A stretch of 64,000 nucleotides of DNA from Hyaloraphidium curvatum (taxonomy: Eukaryota; Monoblepharomycota; Hyaloraphidiomycetes; Hyaloraphidiales; Hyaloraphidiaceae). This document shows positions 20,196 through 29,102 of the stretch, piece after piece (positions within the stretch are counted from its first letter, which is position 1; each line of letters opens with the position of its first letter). A model generated the notes under the pieces. It did not search any database, was not told the DNA's origin, and saw only the letters and a program-made list of their open reading frames with translations. The position numbers were made by a program, and so were the translations under genes. The DNA lies in assembly GCA_025558095.1 (NCBI GenBank), contig JAIVFI010000011.1, positions 744,001 to 808,000 of the forward strand, in the 5' to 3' direction.

Positions 20196-21297
20196 ATGCC
20201 AACATACCTTTTCCTGTGGAACCCCGGACAAGTGGCCGTGGGACGAGCTGCCGCGCGACGCGGCCGAGGTCACGGCCACGGGATCCTTCAGGGGCCGCTG
20301 GTCCTGCGGGAACACCACCGCCATCCGCGAGAACGACCGGGCTTTCCTCCTCCGCGTCGGCAGCGACCAGCACAATCGGGGCATCGTCGGTTCCGGCTGG
20401 GTCGTGCGGGAGATGTTCTCGGAGCCGCACTGGGACGCCCGGCGCGCCGCGGCCGGGGACCTCGCCCACTACGTCGAAATCAGATGGGACGCGCTCCTCG
20501 TTCCGGGGACCGACCCGGTGTTCCCGCGGGGCACGCTCGAAGCCCCTCCATTGTCGGCCATGAACTGGTCGCAGCTCCGTTCGGGTGTCCGGATTCCGGA
20601 CGGAGTTGCCGACGCCCTTCAAACTGCCTGGGAAGCGCACCTGCAGGTCGCTCAACCGGCGATACCTCCAATCGAGGGAAATGCAGACGGCGGTGCGGGC
20701 GCTCCCGGGCCCGGCGACGGTGATCAACCGGGGAACGGACCTGCACAAGACGCCGACGAACACATGGAGGAACCGGACGCGGGCCAAGGGGGCTCTCAAA
20801 ACATTGGCGAAGATGCCGGGGATGACGACATGACCGACGACGACTCGGGAGCCGAAGACGACCCGTCACTTTCTGTGGTCGCCGACCTCCTGGATCAAGT
20901 CGGGCCGGCGGAGGGAGTGGCGCTGAGGAGGTACAGGCGGGGACAGAAGGCATTCCGCGTCAACGTCCTCGGCGTGGAATCACAGTGTCGCCTGACCGGA
21001 GTCAGCGACCCGGCCTTCCTGATCGCAAGCCACATCAAGCCGTGGAGGAGCTGCACCACCGACATCGAGAAGATGGACGGCAACAACGGGCTCATGCTCA
21101 CCCCCAGTGTGGATTGGCTTTTCGACAAGGGGTTCATCAGCTTCGAGGACGACGGGGAGGTGATTTGGTCCCCGCAGCTCGATCAGAACGTCAGGGAACG
21201 GCTGGGGTTGGGGGCTGTTCCGGCCAATGTTGGTCCTTTCAACGATCAGCAGCGCGGATACCTCAAACATCACCGCGAGAACGTGTTTAAGCCGTGA
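20196..21297 (+). pseudogene. EVE-HNH modification-dependent nuclease, early frame break
   Basis: The ATG at 20196 starts MPTYLFLWNP, the typical opening of an EVE (PUA-like) domain, but a one-base shift at about 20225 moves the rest into another frame. That frame continues KWPWDELPRDAAEV, FRGRWSCGNTT and GIVGSGWVVREMF, all characteristic of EVE domains that sense modified cytosine in bacterial restriction nucleases. An acidic linker of about 70 residues follows. Then comes an HNH_2-type nuclease domain: CRLTGVSDPAFLIASHIKPW, then NNGLMLTPSVDWLFDKGFI and WSPQLD. This architecture is well known in bacteria (notably actinobacteria) and unusual in a eukaryote, so horizontal transfer is the best explanation. 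No intron is visible. The shift implies a dead copy or an indel error. Confidence 0.72.
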
Positions 21298-21320
21298 TCA
21301 AGGGTATAAACTGGGTTTGC

Positions 21321-22274
21321 TCATTGTAATGGGTCTCTATGAATCTTTCGTCGCTTCGCCCAGTTTAACATCTCCGCCTCCGCATCATCCGCCGCCTCGT
21401 CCTCGAACTTGTAGAGGCCCAGCTCGGAAACCACCACGTCCGCGTACCTGCCGAGCACCGCCTCCTCGACCTTTGCCAGAGAAACTCGCTCGAGCGACGC
21501 CTGGCAGCCCGCGAGCACGAGCCGCTTTGCCGCAGGAAATTCAAGCCGCACGAGGACGAGCGTGATGCCGCCCGTCAGCTCGAGCTCCTCCAGCACGCCG
21601 AGCGGGGCGAGCACCCGCGACAGCGAGACGTGCGGGGGGATGGTGGTGAAGCTTTCCACGATGATCTTACGCGGTCGGAAGTCCGGGCTCGCAAAGAGCT
21701 TCCCGGCGTCCGGGAGCTCCCTGAACATCAGCGCGAGCGACGTCGCGCCGGATCGGAGGAGGGGCAACCACAGCAGGGTGTCGAAAAGGTCCTTGTGCCG
21801 TTCCCGGGCGTCGAGTTCCAGTGACAGCGCGCACCCCGTGGTCTCCACGACTGCAACGAACCCCGCAGCATCCCTGGGAAGCTCGCCCGCCCAGTACAGG
21901 TGCTTCAGCCCCGGCGGGAGCAGCACGCGCGGGCTGCGCCGGCCCTGCTTCGGGCGGCGGACGGTGCGGTCCACCCTGAGCCTGTCGAGGCGCTTCATCC
22001 CGGAAACGAGCTCGAAGACGGGCTTCTCGTCCTCCCACCCCAGGCCCAGCTCGAGCTCCCGCAGGTTGCAAAAGAGCATCGTATGGGCCAGGCTCAGCCG
22101 GGGGCCGCCGAGGTTCGCTCGGCGCACGAGGTTGGCGTGCTTGAGCGCCGTCCGCATGAAGGACGGCGCCGACGCGTGCGCCGCAGTGATACGGGAGTAC
22201 AGCACGGGCAGAGCGAGGTCGTGGATCTCCCTGCAGGCGAGGGAACATTCCAGGATGGTCCTTTTGCAGCCCAT
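21321..22274 (-). CDS. F-box/LRR-like family member A
   Basis: This member of the local F-box/LRR-like family starts at the first in-frame ATG (22274) and has 317 residues. The same frame is open to at least 22416, and its translation there (CGPALQALPLDLLRDVFLLL) matches the F-box-like N-terminus of the other copies. An upstream start has therefore been lost, or lies in a missing exon. Family signatures are KRTILECSLACREIHDLALP, HANLVRRANLG, LFASPDFRPRKI and a C-terminal AEAEMLNWAKRRK. It is head to head with family member B, with about 300 bp between the ATGs. By family analogy it may be a ubiquitin-ligase substrate adaptor; this is inference. Confidence 0.65.
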   Translation of the reverse strand: MGCKRTILECSLACREIHDLALPVLYSRITAAHASAPSFMRTALKHANLVRRANLGGPRLSLAHTMLFCNLRELELGLGWEDEKPVFELVSGMKRLDRLRVDRTVRRPKQGRRSPRVLLPPGLKHLYWAGELPRDAAGFVAVVETTGCALSLELDARERHKDLFDTLLWLPLLRSGATSLALMFRELPDAGKLFASPDFRPRKIIVESFTTIPPHVSLSRVLAPLGVLEELELTGGITLVLVRLEFPAAKRLVLAGCQASLERVSLAKVEEAVLGRYADVVVSELGLYKFEDEAADDAEAEMLNWAKRRKIHRDPLQ

Positions 22275-22576
22275 CGCCTCGAGGAGCAGGAAGACATCGC
22301 GGAGGAGGTCCAGCGGAAGAGCCTGAAGAGCGGGGCCACAGTCCTCGCCGGGCCCGTCCCCGGATCCGGGTTCCGCATGGGATTCCTCAGTCCCTGTGCT
22401 GGAGCTATCCGACGCGTCATCACAGGCTGATAAGCGGAAAAAAATGATTGACAGGCAAAATGGAACTGGTGAAGATGGCCGCAGCCCGCCACATCGACTC
22501 GTCGCGCCGATCGAATCACCGCCCGCCCGGCGGGGTAGAGCGGGCCGGCGAGCGCGTTTCCGCCCACTTTCGCCCG

Positions 22577-23673
22577 ATGAGCTCGGTCGAAGACGCGTCG
22601 CCAGGGCCCGCTGACGGGTCCGGTGCCCCGGATCCGAGGGTAGCCGACCCCGCCGATGGCGGTCCCGCCTTGCCGCCCGAGCTGATTCGCATGGCCCTCT
22701 CCGAGCTGGACGCGATGCACTGCAAGAGCACTATTCTGGAGTTCGCCCTCGCGTCCAAGGAGGCGTACGACCTCGCGCAGCCCGAGCTCTACGCGCGCAT
22801 CTGCACCGAAGACACCCTGGTCCCATCCTTCTTCGCGGCGGCCCGGAAGCACGCCAACCTCGTGAGGGACCTTGATCTGGGCCGAGCTTCCGGTCTCCCC
22901 CGCATCACTGCGTGCCTGGCCCTTTCGGGGCCCTGCGCTCGCTCCGCATCTACGCCGAGGGCGATTCGGAGGACCTCGCGCTCCAGCTGATCCCGGGGCT
23001 CGCGAACCTGGAAGCCCTCGACCTCGACTATTCGACGGAGGACGACGAAGATGTGCTGTTGGCCCTGCCAGCCGGCATCAGATCCGTCAAGCTCGTAACC
23101 AGGTTCCCTCGGGACGCGGATGCTTTCGCTGCGGCCTTCGAAGCTCTTGCGGGCCTGGAAGCATTGGAGCTGCACACTTGGAAGACGCTCCCGGGCGCTT
23201 TCGAGCCCTTGCTCCGGCTGCAATACGTCGTTTCGGCGCTCAGGACCGTGGGCCTGCACGCCGAAGAGCTGCAGCACGCGGAGGGACTGTTCCGGAGCCC
23301 GGCCTTCCGCCCGCGGAAGATCAAGCTGGACTTTATCGGGGGTTACTCTCCGCCGGCCGTCCCCGAGTCCGTTTCGAGCATCCCCGGCCTGTGCGAGCTC
23401 GAGCTGATGGACGGGATGACGTCGTTCCTTCGCGAGGCCAACCTCCCCCCCGCGGAAACCCTCACGATCGTTTCTTTCGAGGCATCCCTGGACGAGGACG
23501 AGCTCCCCCGCGTCGAGGAGATGCTCCGGGCCGAGTACGCCGGCGTCGTCGTGCGGGAGCTGCAGCGTGCCCCCGAGGAGGACCGGGCCGAGGCCGCGGA
23601 GGCCGAGCTGGCCATGTGGAGGAGGGTAGCCGGGGCGCAGGTCGGCTTTGCGATTGCGGACGACGACTTTTGA
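22577..23673 (+). pseudogene. F-box/LRR-like family member B, one-base frame break
   Basis: The ATG at 22577 (MSSVEDASPGPADGSG) opens a standard family N-terminus with GPALPPELIRMALSELDAM and KSTILEFALASKEAYDLAQP. At about 22922 the frame shifts. The family consensus there requires one more T in CCCTTTCGGGG. The rest of the protein continues in the other frame (GALRSLRIYAEGDSEDL, LFRSPAFRPRKIKLDF, and a C-terminal AEAELAMWRRVAG) and stops at 23673. Apart from this single base the copy is complete, so it is either very recently inactivated or affected by a base-call error. Confidence 0.72.
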
Positions 23674-23679
23674 TGGTTG

Positions 23680-23787
23680 ATGGAGGACATGTCGAAGTAC
23701 GTCTTCCCGGAGGACGTGATCAACCGGTATGGGTTTTACTGGGCGACGGAATCGACACGGGCCACGGAGACTGGCGAATCGCCATGA
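23680..23787 (+). pseudogene. Orphan GNAT-like C-terminal tail
   Basis: A 35-codon open frame starts ATG GAG GAC ATG and reads MEDMSKYVFPEDVINRYGFY. It aligns with the tail of the GNAT-like gene 4 kb upstream (LEEMVKMVYPDDVL). No acetyltransferase core precedes it; member B ends 7 bp upstream. It is most likely a remnant of a second GNAT copy left by a rearrangement. Confidence 0.45.
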
Positions 23788-23869
23788 GGTGCACGTTGTA
23801 TCTTGAGTTTTGGAGCAGTCAGATTACACAGGTCCGCACCTGACTTCCGACTAACGCCCGCTCCCTCCC

Positions 23870-25270
23870 TCACTTGCCGACGCGGATCAGCTTCTTGTTG
23901 ACAAACTCCTCGATGCCGTAGCGCCCCAGCTCGCGCCCGAACCCGGACCGCTTGACGCCGCCGAAGGGCAGCTCGGCGCCGTCGGCACCCACGACGTTGA
24001 CGAACACCATGCCGGCCTCGATCTGGTCGGCCACCCGCGCGGCCTGCTCCTTGTCGGTCGTGAAGAGGTACGACCCCAGCCCGAACGGCGTGTCGTTGGC
24101 CAGCTCCACCGCCTCATCCTCGTTCGCCACCTTGAACACCTGCGCGACGGGGCCGAAGAGCTCCTCGCGGAAGGTGCGCGGCACGCCCGTGAGCACGCCG
24201 GGGGGGAAGAAGGCGCCCTTGCGGTCGCCCTTGCTGAGCAGCTTGGCGCCCTCGGCCACGGCGCGGTCGACCTGCGAGGCCAGGCGCTCCGCGGCCAGCA
24301 TCGACGAGAGCGGGGGGAGGGTGCCGGCGGTGCCGAGGACCTTCTCGGAGAACTTGGAAAGGAAGGCGTCGTACAGGCTCTCGTGCACGATGAAGCGCTT
24401 GCCGGCGTTGCAGGCCTGGCCCGTGTTCTCGAACCGCGCCGCGACGGCGGCCTCGACGGTCGCGTCCAGGTCGTCGGTCGAGAGCACGATGAAGGGGTCC
24501 GAGCCGCCGAGCTCCAGCACGACCTTCTTGAGGTTGCGCCCGGCGATCTCGGCCACGGCCGCGCCGGCGCGCTCCGAGCCCGTCAGCGAGACGCCCTGGA
24601 TGCGGGGGTCGGCGATGAGCTTCGCGATCTGCTCGTTGGTCGCGTAGACGTTGTTGTAGCAGCCGGCGGGGTAGCCGGCATCGTCGTAGATCTTTTGGAT
24701 GGCGGCGGCGGATTCGGGGCACTGCGGCGCGTGCTTGAGCACGACCGTGTTGCCCAAAGCGAGGTTGGGGCCGGCGAAGCGGGCCACCTGGTAGTACGGA
24801 TAGTTCCAGGGCCTGATCAGGGAAGGGCGGCGACGGATCAGCGGGGTGAGATGGAGCGGCGACCGAGAAACCCACATGATGCCGAGGATGGTGCCGACGG
24901 CGGTGCGGCGGATCACGGCGGTCCCCTCGCCGCCCAGCAGCTCGATGGGCTCGTCGGCCAGGAACTTCTCCGCGTTGTCGCCGTAGTAGTCGTAGATGGC
25001 CACGCAAAAGTCGACCTCGCCCAGGGCCTGGTCGAGCGGCTTGCCCATCTCCTTGTTGATGATCCCGGCCAGCTCATCCCGGCGCTCGGCGTGCAGCGCG
25101 GCGACCTTCTTGACGAGGGCGGCGCGCTCGGCGACGGTGGTCTTTTTGGACCACGTCTTGTAGGCGCCGGCGGCGGCGGCGAGCGCCTCCTCGAGCTGCG
25201 CGTCGGTGGCGGTCGGGTACGTCTTGACCGTCTGGCCGGTCGCGGGGTCGACCACGGCGTATCCGCTCAT
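23870..25270 (-). CDS. Aldehyde dehydrogenase, succinate-semialdehyde type
   Basis: Two exons (25270-24876 and 24812-23870) flank a 63-bp GTGGGT-CAG intron and encode 445 residues. Splicing restores GTILGIMPWNYPYYQVARF, a hallmark ALDH segment. Catalytic residues are visible: the Glu of VVLELGGSDPF (about residue 231) and the nucleophilic Cys of NTGQACNAGKRF (about residue 263). Also present are SLTGSERAGAAVAE and FGGVKRSGFGRELG. The 445-residue length and best motif fit are to NAD(P)+-dependent succinate-semialdehyde dehydrogenases of the GabD-like group, which feed GABA carbon into the TCA cycle. The ATG at 25270 (MSGYAVVDPATG) is preferred; the open frame continues to 25405 without a signal peptide. 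Confidence 0.9.
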   Translation of the reverse strand: MSGYAVVDPATGQTVKTYPTATDAQLEEALAAAAGAYKTWSKKTTVAERAALVKKVAALHAERRDELAGIINKEMGKPLDQALGEVDFCVAIYDYYGDNAEKFLADEPIELLGGEGTAVIRRTAVGTILGIMWVSRSPLHLTPLIRRRPSLIRPWNYPYYQVARFAGPNLALGNTVVLKHAPQCPESAAAIQKIYDDAGYPAGCYNNVYATNEQIAKLIADPRIQGVSLTGSERAGAAVAEIAGRNLKKVVLELGGSDPFIVLSTDDLDATVEAAVAARFENTGQACNAGKRFIVHESLYDAFLSKFSEKVLGTAGTLPPLSSMLAAERLASQVDRAVAEGAKLLSKGDRKGAFFPPGVLTGVPRTFREELFGPVAQVFKVANEDEAVELANDTPFGLGSYLFTTDKEQAARVADQIEAGMVFVNVVGADGAELPFGGVKRSGFGRELGRYGIEEFVNKKLIRVGK

Positions 25271-25718
25271 CTGTGACGCCGAAACAATCGTAAACGAAAG
25301 TCCAGGAACACGTCTGCGGTGTCCGCGGAGCGCGATGGCGGCGGCGACGCGTCGTCGGGGAACACCGCCCGCAAGTCGAGCGACGCCGCCCATCGGGGCC
25401 CACATCGCGACGTGCGCCGTCTGGGGCCGACGATACCGACCTTGGCAGGCACAATGGACGGCACGGAGTCGGGGCTTGAGGGCAGACGGTCGCTTTGGCG
25501 CGGGAACTGGCGCGAGAGTCGCTTGCTGCCGCTCCGCCCGGATCGCCGATCAAAAGAAGGGCGGCTGTGCGGCCGGACGCCGGACACCTCGAATCATGTG
25601 ATCGTACCTCGGCAATGGCCTGAACTCAAGAGGAGCTATGGATGGAGACCGGGATCGGTACTGGATGCGGTCTCAAAGATGGACACCTGCGTTCGCGACC
25701 GTGGCGCTGGTTGACGAT
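25271..25718. other. Intergenic gap, no gene seen
   Basis: This stretch lies between the aldehyde dehydrogenase start and the 3' end of F-box/LRR member C. Open frames exist but lack the G/C third-position bias of real genes nearby. It probably holds the dehydrogenase promoter. Confidence 0.5.
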
Positions 25719-26806
25719 CTACCCAAACTCGACATCCACGACTTGCAAGTTCCCGTCCGTGATCCTCCTCCACATGGCCACCTCCGCGACGTCGGCGTGC
25801 CTGCCGTGAGTGCGGAGCCCCTGCAAGACGATCGCGCTGTACTTGCTGCGCAGCATCGCCTCGACGCCGCCGAGGTCCGGTTCGGGAAGCGACGCGTTGA
25901 AGTAGTGGATGGAAAGAGTTTGGGCGGGGGGAAGGCCGGGCACCAGGATGACGGATGTTGCGCCGAACGTCAGATGGAGCTCGCCGAGCCCGCTCAATGC
26001 GGAAAGGGACCCGGGGATGATCCAGGGGATTTCCACCACACGAAAGTCGATCTTGATGGCCCAAGGCTGGAAATCCGGGCTCCGAAACAGGCCGTCCGCG
26101 TGGTGCAGGTCATTGGAGCGTAGACCGAGGGTCCGGAGTGCCGACACGACGTGATTCAGGGGCAGCAGAGGATCAAATGCCCCCTCGAACAAACCATAAG
26201 TGTCGAGATCGAAAACGATCAGGCTCGTGAGGGGCTCCAAGGCCGCAGCGAAAGCTGCAGCATCCCGAGGGAACTCCGTTTCCAGCTGCAGGGAACGGAG
26301 GCCAGCAGGCAGAGCCAAGCGCAGCTCGCGGCTGGTGAATGGCATGAAGTAGATTTGAAGGAGCTCCAGATTCTCCAGTCCGGGGATCAGCTTCCATGCC
26401 ACGTCATCCCAATCGCCCACGGCGCGTACGCGGAGCGAGTGCAGGTCATCAAAAAGGGCCAGGCACGCTGTGACGCGGGATTCGCTGGACTTTCCGCTGC
26501 GCAGATCGAGTTCCCGGACGAGGCTTGCGTGCTTCCGAGCGCTCGAGAAGAAGGCCGGAGCCTCGGTGTCTGCGGTGCAGATGCTCGCGTAGAGCACGGG
26601 CAGCGCGAGATCCTACACCTCTTTGGAGGCGAGGGCTAACTCCAGAATAGTGCGCTTGCAGTGCTTCGCGTCCAGCTCGGCGAGGACCATGCGAATCAGT
26701 TCAGGAGGCAGGGCCGGACCGTCGTCCGCGGCCGCAGCTCCGGACGTCTCGGGGGCCGCAGACACGTTGCCGGTCCCGGCCGACGCGTCTTCGATCGAGT
26801 TCATCA
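25719..26806 (-). pseudogene. F-box/LRR-like family member C, nonsense codon
   Basis: The ATG at 26806 begins MNSIEDASAGTGN, closely matching member B, and leads into GPALPPELIRMVLAELDA and KRTILELALASKEV. The next codon is TAG at 26613-26615, where other copies have TAC (Tyr of YDLALP). The same frame then continues uninterrupted (DLALPVLYASICTADTEAPA, LFRSPDFQPWAIKIDF, ending VAEVAMWRRITDG) to 25719. A single C-to-G change explains the stop. Full length would be about 361 residues. It forms a divergent pair with the membrane gene at 26932. Confidence 0.8.
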
Positions 26807-26931
26807 GTACAATAACGGAAACGGGGGCTCGCAGGTGGTTCTTCGGGCAGTGATTGTCGGCGCCTGTGCAGGTGAGTCGAGTGGTTGCCGCGTTTTCGGC
26901 ACCTATTCCACAACTCTCCGCGCGCCGTCTA
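26807..26931. promoter_or_regulatory. Bidirectional promoter of the C/membrane gene pair
   Basis: These 125 bp separate two divergent start codons and must hold both promoters and both 5' leaders. The gap is similar in size to the 144-bp gap of the second such pair. I see no TATA box; a CAACTCTC-type stretch lies near 26910. Confidence 0.5.
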
Positions 26932-28476
26932 ATGGCCGCGGCGCCGGAAGTCGAGCTCGACATCCGCCGACGTGCCGCCGCGGCCGGCGATGCGGAGCCC
27001 GGCAACCATGACGAATCGCGGGACAAATCGCACCCCGAAGAAGGGCCCTTCGCCTTGGACGGCTACGAATGGTTCGCGCTCTTCCCCTTCCGCGTGCCGC
27101 AGAGCGGAACCCTGAGGGTGGATGGCGCGGCGTTGCCCGACCCGGCCGCCGATCTGCGGGACCTGAAGCCGCACGACTACGAGTCGATGCTCGCGGCGTG
27201 CAGGGAGACGCGCCGGCCCGGAATCGCCTTGCTTGTGCGTGCACATTGCGCCCTCTGGCTGGGGAACTTTGTCGACAGTGTCTGCATATGTCTGCTCAGA
27301 GTGCCCGTGGTCGCGGCGGCATTGACTCTTGCTGGCGGCAGTATTCTCTTTCCGGCACGGAACTTGTGGCTCGGTGCGTTTGCCCTCCCTTTCGATCTTC
27401 TCTGGAGCGTCGCTGTCTGGACTTTCGTCGCGCTGAAGACGGGCGATTTTCTTTGGCCACGGCGGGGGTTCAGGGGCGGGTACATCATCAGGACCTCGGG
27501 CATATCGAACATGTTCTCGTGGTCCTTGCTGGTTCGAGAACGGCCGCATTCGCGACTCTTGATGCACCGCGCTCAGGACCCGTCTTGCACGTGCACCGAG
27601 CCCGCCTGCTCCGGCGACATAAACCGGATCGATGCCACGGCCCGCATCTCCGAACTCTGCGTGTTCTCCGCCGTAGTTCTCGCCATCATTCCTTTCCTTG
27701 TCTGGACCCCTGCCGTCACGCTGTCGTCCGCCTTCTGGCCGTCGCCGTGGGCGGTTGCCGGCGCGCTCTGCATGCTGTCTGCCCTGGCGTCAGTTCCCAT
27801 CCGCCTTTCCCGCATCATACACATGCCAAGCATTCCGTCGTTGCGGTTCGAAGGACGGCTCCGGCTGCGGGCCTCGGCCCTGATACTGGAGGACCTCCTC
27901 TCGCGGAACGGCGTGGCCGTCCGCAAGCCCGGATCCCGTCGGACCCCGGAGGAACAGGAGCCGTACGTGGACATGTGCCGCACGCTGTCGGAATACTGGT
28001 CCTTTGCCGGCAGGTTCAGCCCCAACGCGGTCCGGTTCACCCTGCTGCTCCACGGCTCCGCCGTGCTCCTCGCGTTCGCGTTCAATGCCGGCGCCGGGTG
28101 CATGACCGCGTGGCAGCTGGCCTCGCTGGCCCAGCTCGCCGGGTTCGTCGCGACCATGCTGGTACACATGGCGGAGCAGAATGCGCAGGTGGCGGGCGTC
28201 ACGGAGCTCTGGATCCAGGCGCAGGGAGAGCTGAGGATGCTCGCGCTGCGGACCAAGGATGGCGTGCTCAAGGGGGAGCTGGAGGCCCACGCGCGGGCCC
28301 TGGCGAGCTTCGTGGAGAGGGGCAACACTTTCCGGGCCAAGCTGCTCGGGATCACCGTGGATTACGGCACGCTGAGGGCGCTTGTCGCGACGGCGATCAC
28401 CGTCGCGGTCGGGCTGTTTGGGATCCTGCGGGCCGCGGGGCTCAGGCTGACTTTGGAGACGTTCTGCCCGGTGTGA
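26932..28476 (+). CDS. CxC-motif multi-pass membrane protein, copy 1
   Basis: This intact single-exon gene encodes 514 residues. The open frame extends to 26854 through a TTG; the ATG at 26932 (MAAAPEVELDIRRR) is the first methionine. A charged N-terminus leads to YEWFALFPFRVP, which matches the ALFP motif near the start of the other copies. Several hydrophobic helices follow. At about residues 215-230 comes DPSCTCTEPACSG, the family CxC-x4-C motif. Later segments include AEQNAQVAGVTELWIQAQGE and the signature C-terminus TVAVGLFGILRAAG. The family is unknown to me. It could be a transporter-like or receptor-like protein. Its partner is the divergent F-box/LRR gene C. Confidence 0.8.
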   Translation: MAAAPEVELDIRRRAAAAGDAEPGNHDESRDKSHPEEGPFALDGYEWFALFPFRVPQSGTLRVDGAALPDPAADLRDLKPHDYESMLAACRETRRPGIALLVRAHCALWLGNFVDSVCICLLRVPVVAAALTLAGGSILFPARNLWLGAFALPFDLLWSVAVWTFVALKTGDFLWPRRGFRGGYIIRTSGISNMFSWSLLVRERPHSRLLMHRAQDPSCTCTEPACSGDINRIDATARISELCVFSAVVLAIIPFLVWTPAVTLSSAFWPSPWAVAGALCMLSALASVPIRLSRIIHMPSIPSLRFEGRLRLRASALILEDLLSRNGVAVRKPGSRRTPEEQEPYVDMCRTLSEYWSFAGRFSPNAVRFTLLLHGSAVLLAFAFNAGAGCMTAWQLASLAQLAGFVATMLVHMAEQNAQVAGVTELWIQAQGELRMLALRTKDGVLKGELEAHARALASFVERGNTFRAKLLGITVDYGTLRALVATAITVAVGLFGILRAAGLRLTLETFCPV

Positions 28477-28658
28477 ATCGCGAATTCGTAGAGCTCCGCC
28501 TGGACTGCAGTCTCGCACCCCGTTGGACTCACGTCCAGCGTCCCAAAGCATAATGAAGCTTGCGCCTCACCCAGCCTACGATACAGTGCACGAGAGTTCG
28601 GACGCAACCCCCTCCCACATGTCGAGCTCCCCTGAAGGTGGTCGCACTCGAGTAAACG

Positions 28659-29076
28659 GAGCTGGAGGAGGCCGAAGATCTGTTCCGGAGCGCCTGCTCC
28701 CGGCCGCGCAGGATCAACGTGCATTTCCGCGGGCTCGGCGACCGCCTTCCCGCGGCGGTCCCTCGATCATTCGCGGACATCCCGGAACTTACTCGCTCGA
28801 GCTGCGCCACGCCCATACGTCCCTCTTTGCCAAGTGGGCTTTGTCGCGGGCGCGCAAGCTCGTCCTCCGGGACTGCCTCGCCTCGCTACGCGAAGGATCG
28901 GTGCCGGCGGTCGATACGGCCTTCCGGGAACGGTTCGGGGAGGTTGTCCCAGGCTACACTTTGGCGAGCGGGAGAGGAGGGCGCCGAAGGACCCCGACGA
29001 GGAGGCGGAGAAGGCCATGTGGCACAGGCTCGTGCGCGGGAGGCACATCGTGTTCACGTACAATAGGAGGGAATAG
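28659..29076 (+). pseudogene. F-box/LRR-like family remnant H
   Basis: About 140 codons of the C-terminal third of the F-box/LRR family survive on the plus strand, spread over three frames: AEDLFRSACSRPRRINVHFR, then LELRHAHTSLFAKWALSRA, then EEAEKAMWHRLVRGRH ending at a TAG near 29076. The N-terminal F-box-like part is absent. It follows membrane copy 1 directly, in the same orientation. Confidence 0.65.
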
Positions 29077-29102
29077 GAAGGCGGATACATCGACGAAGTC
29101 TA

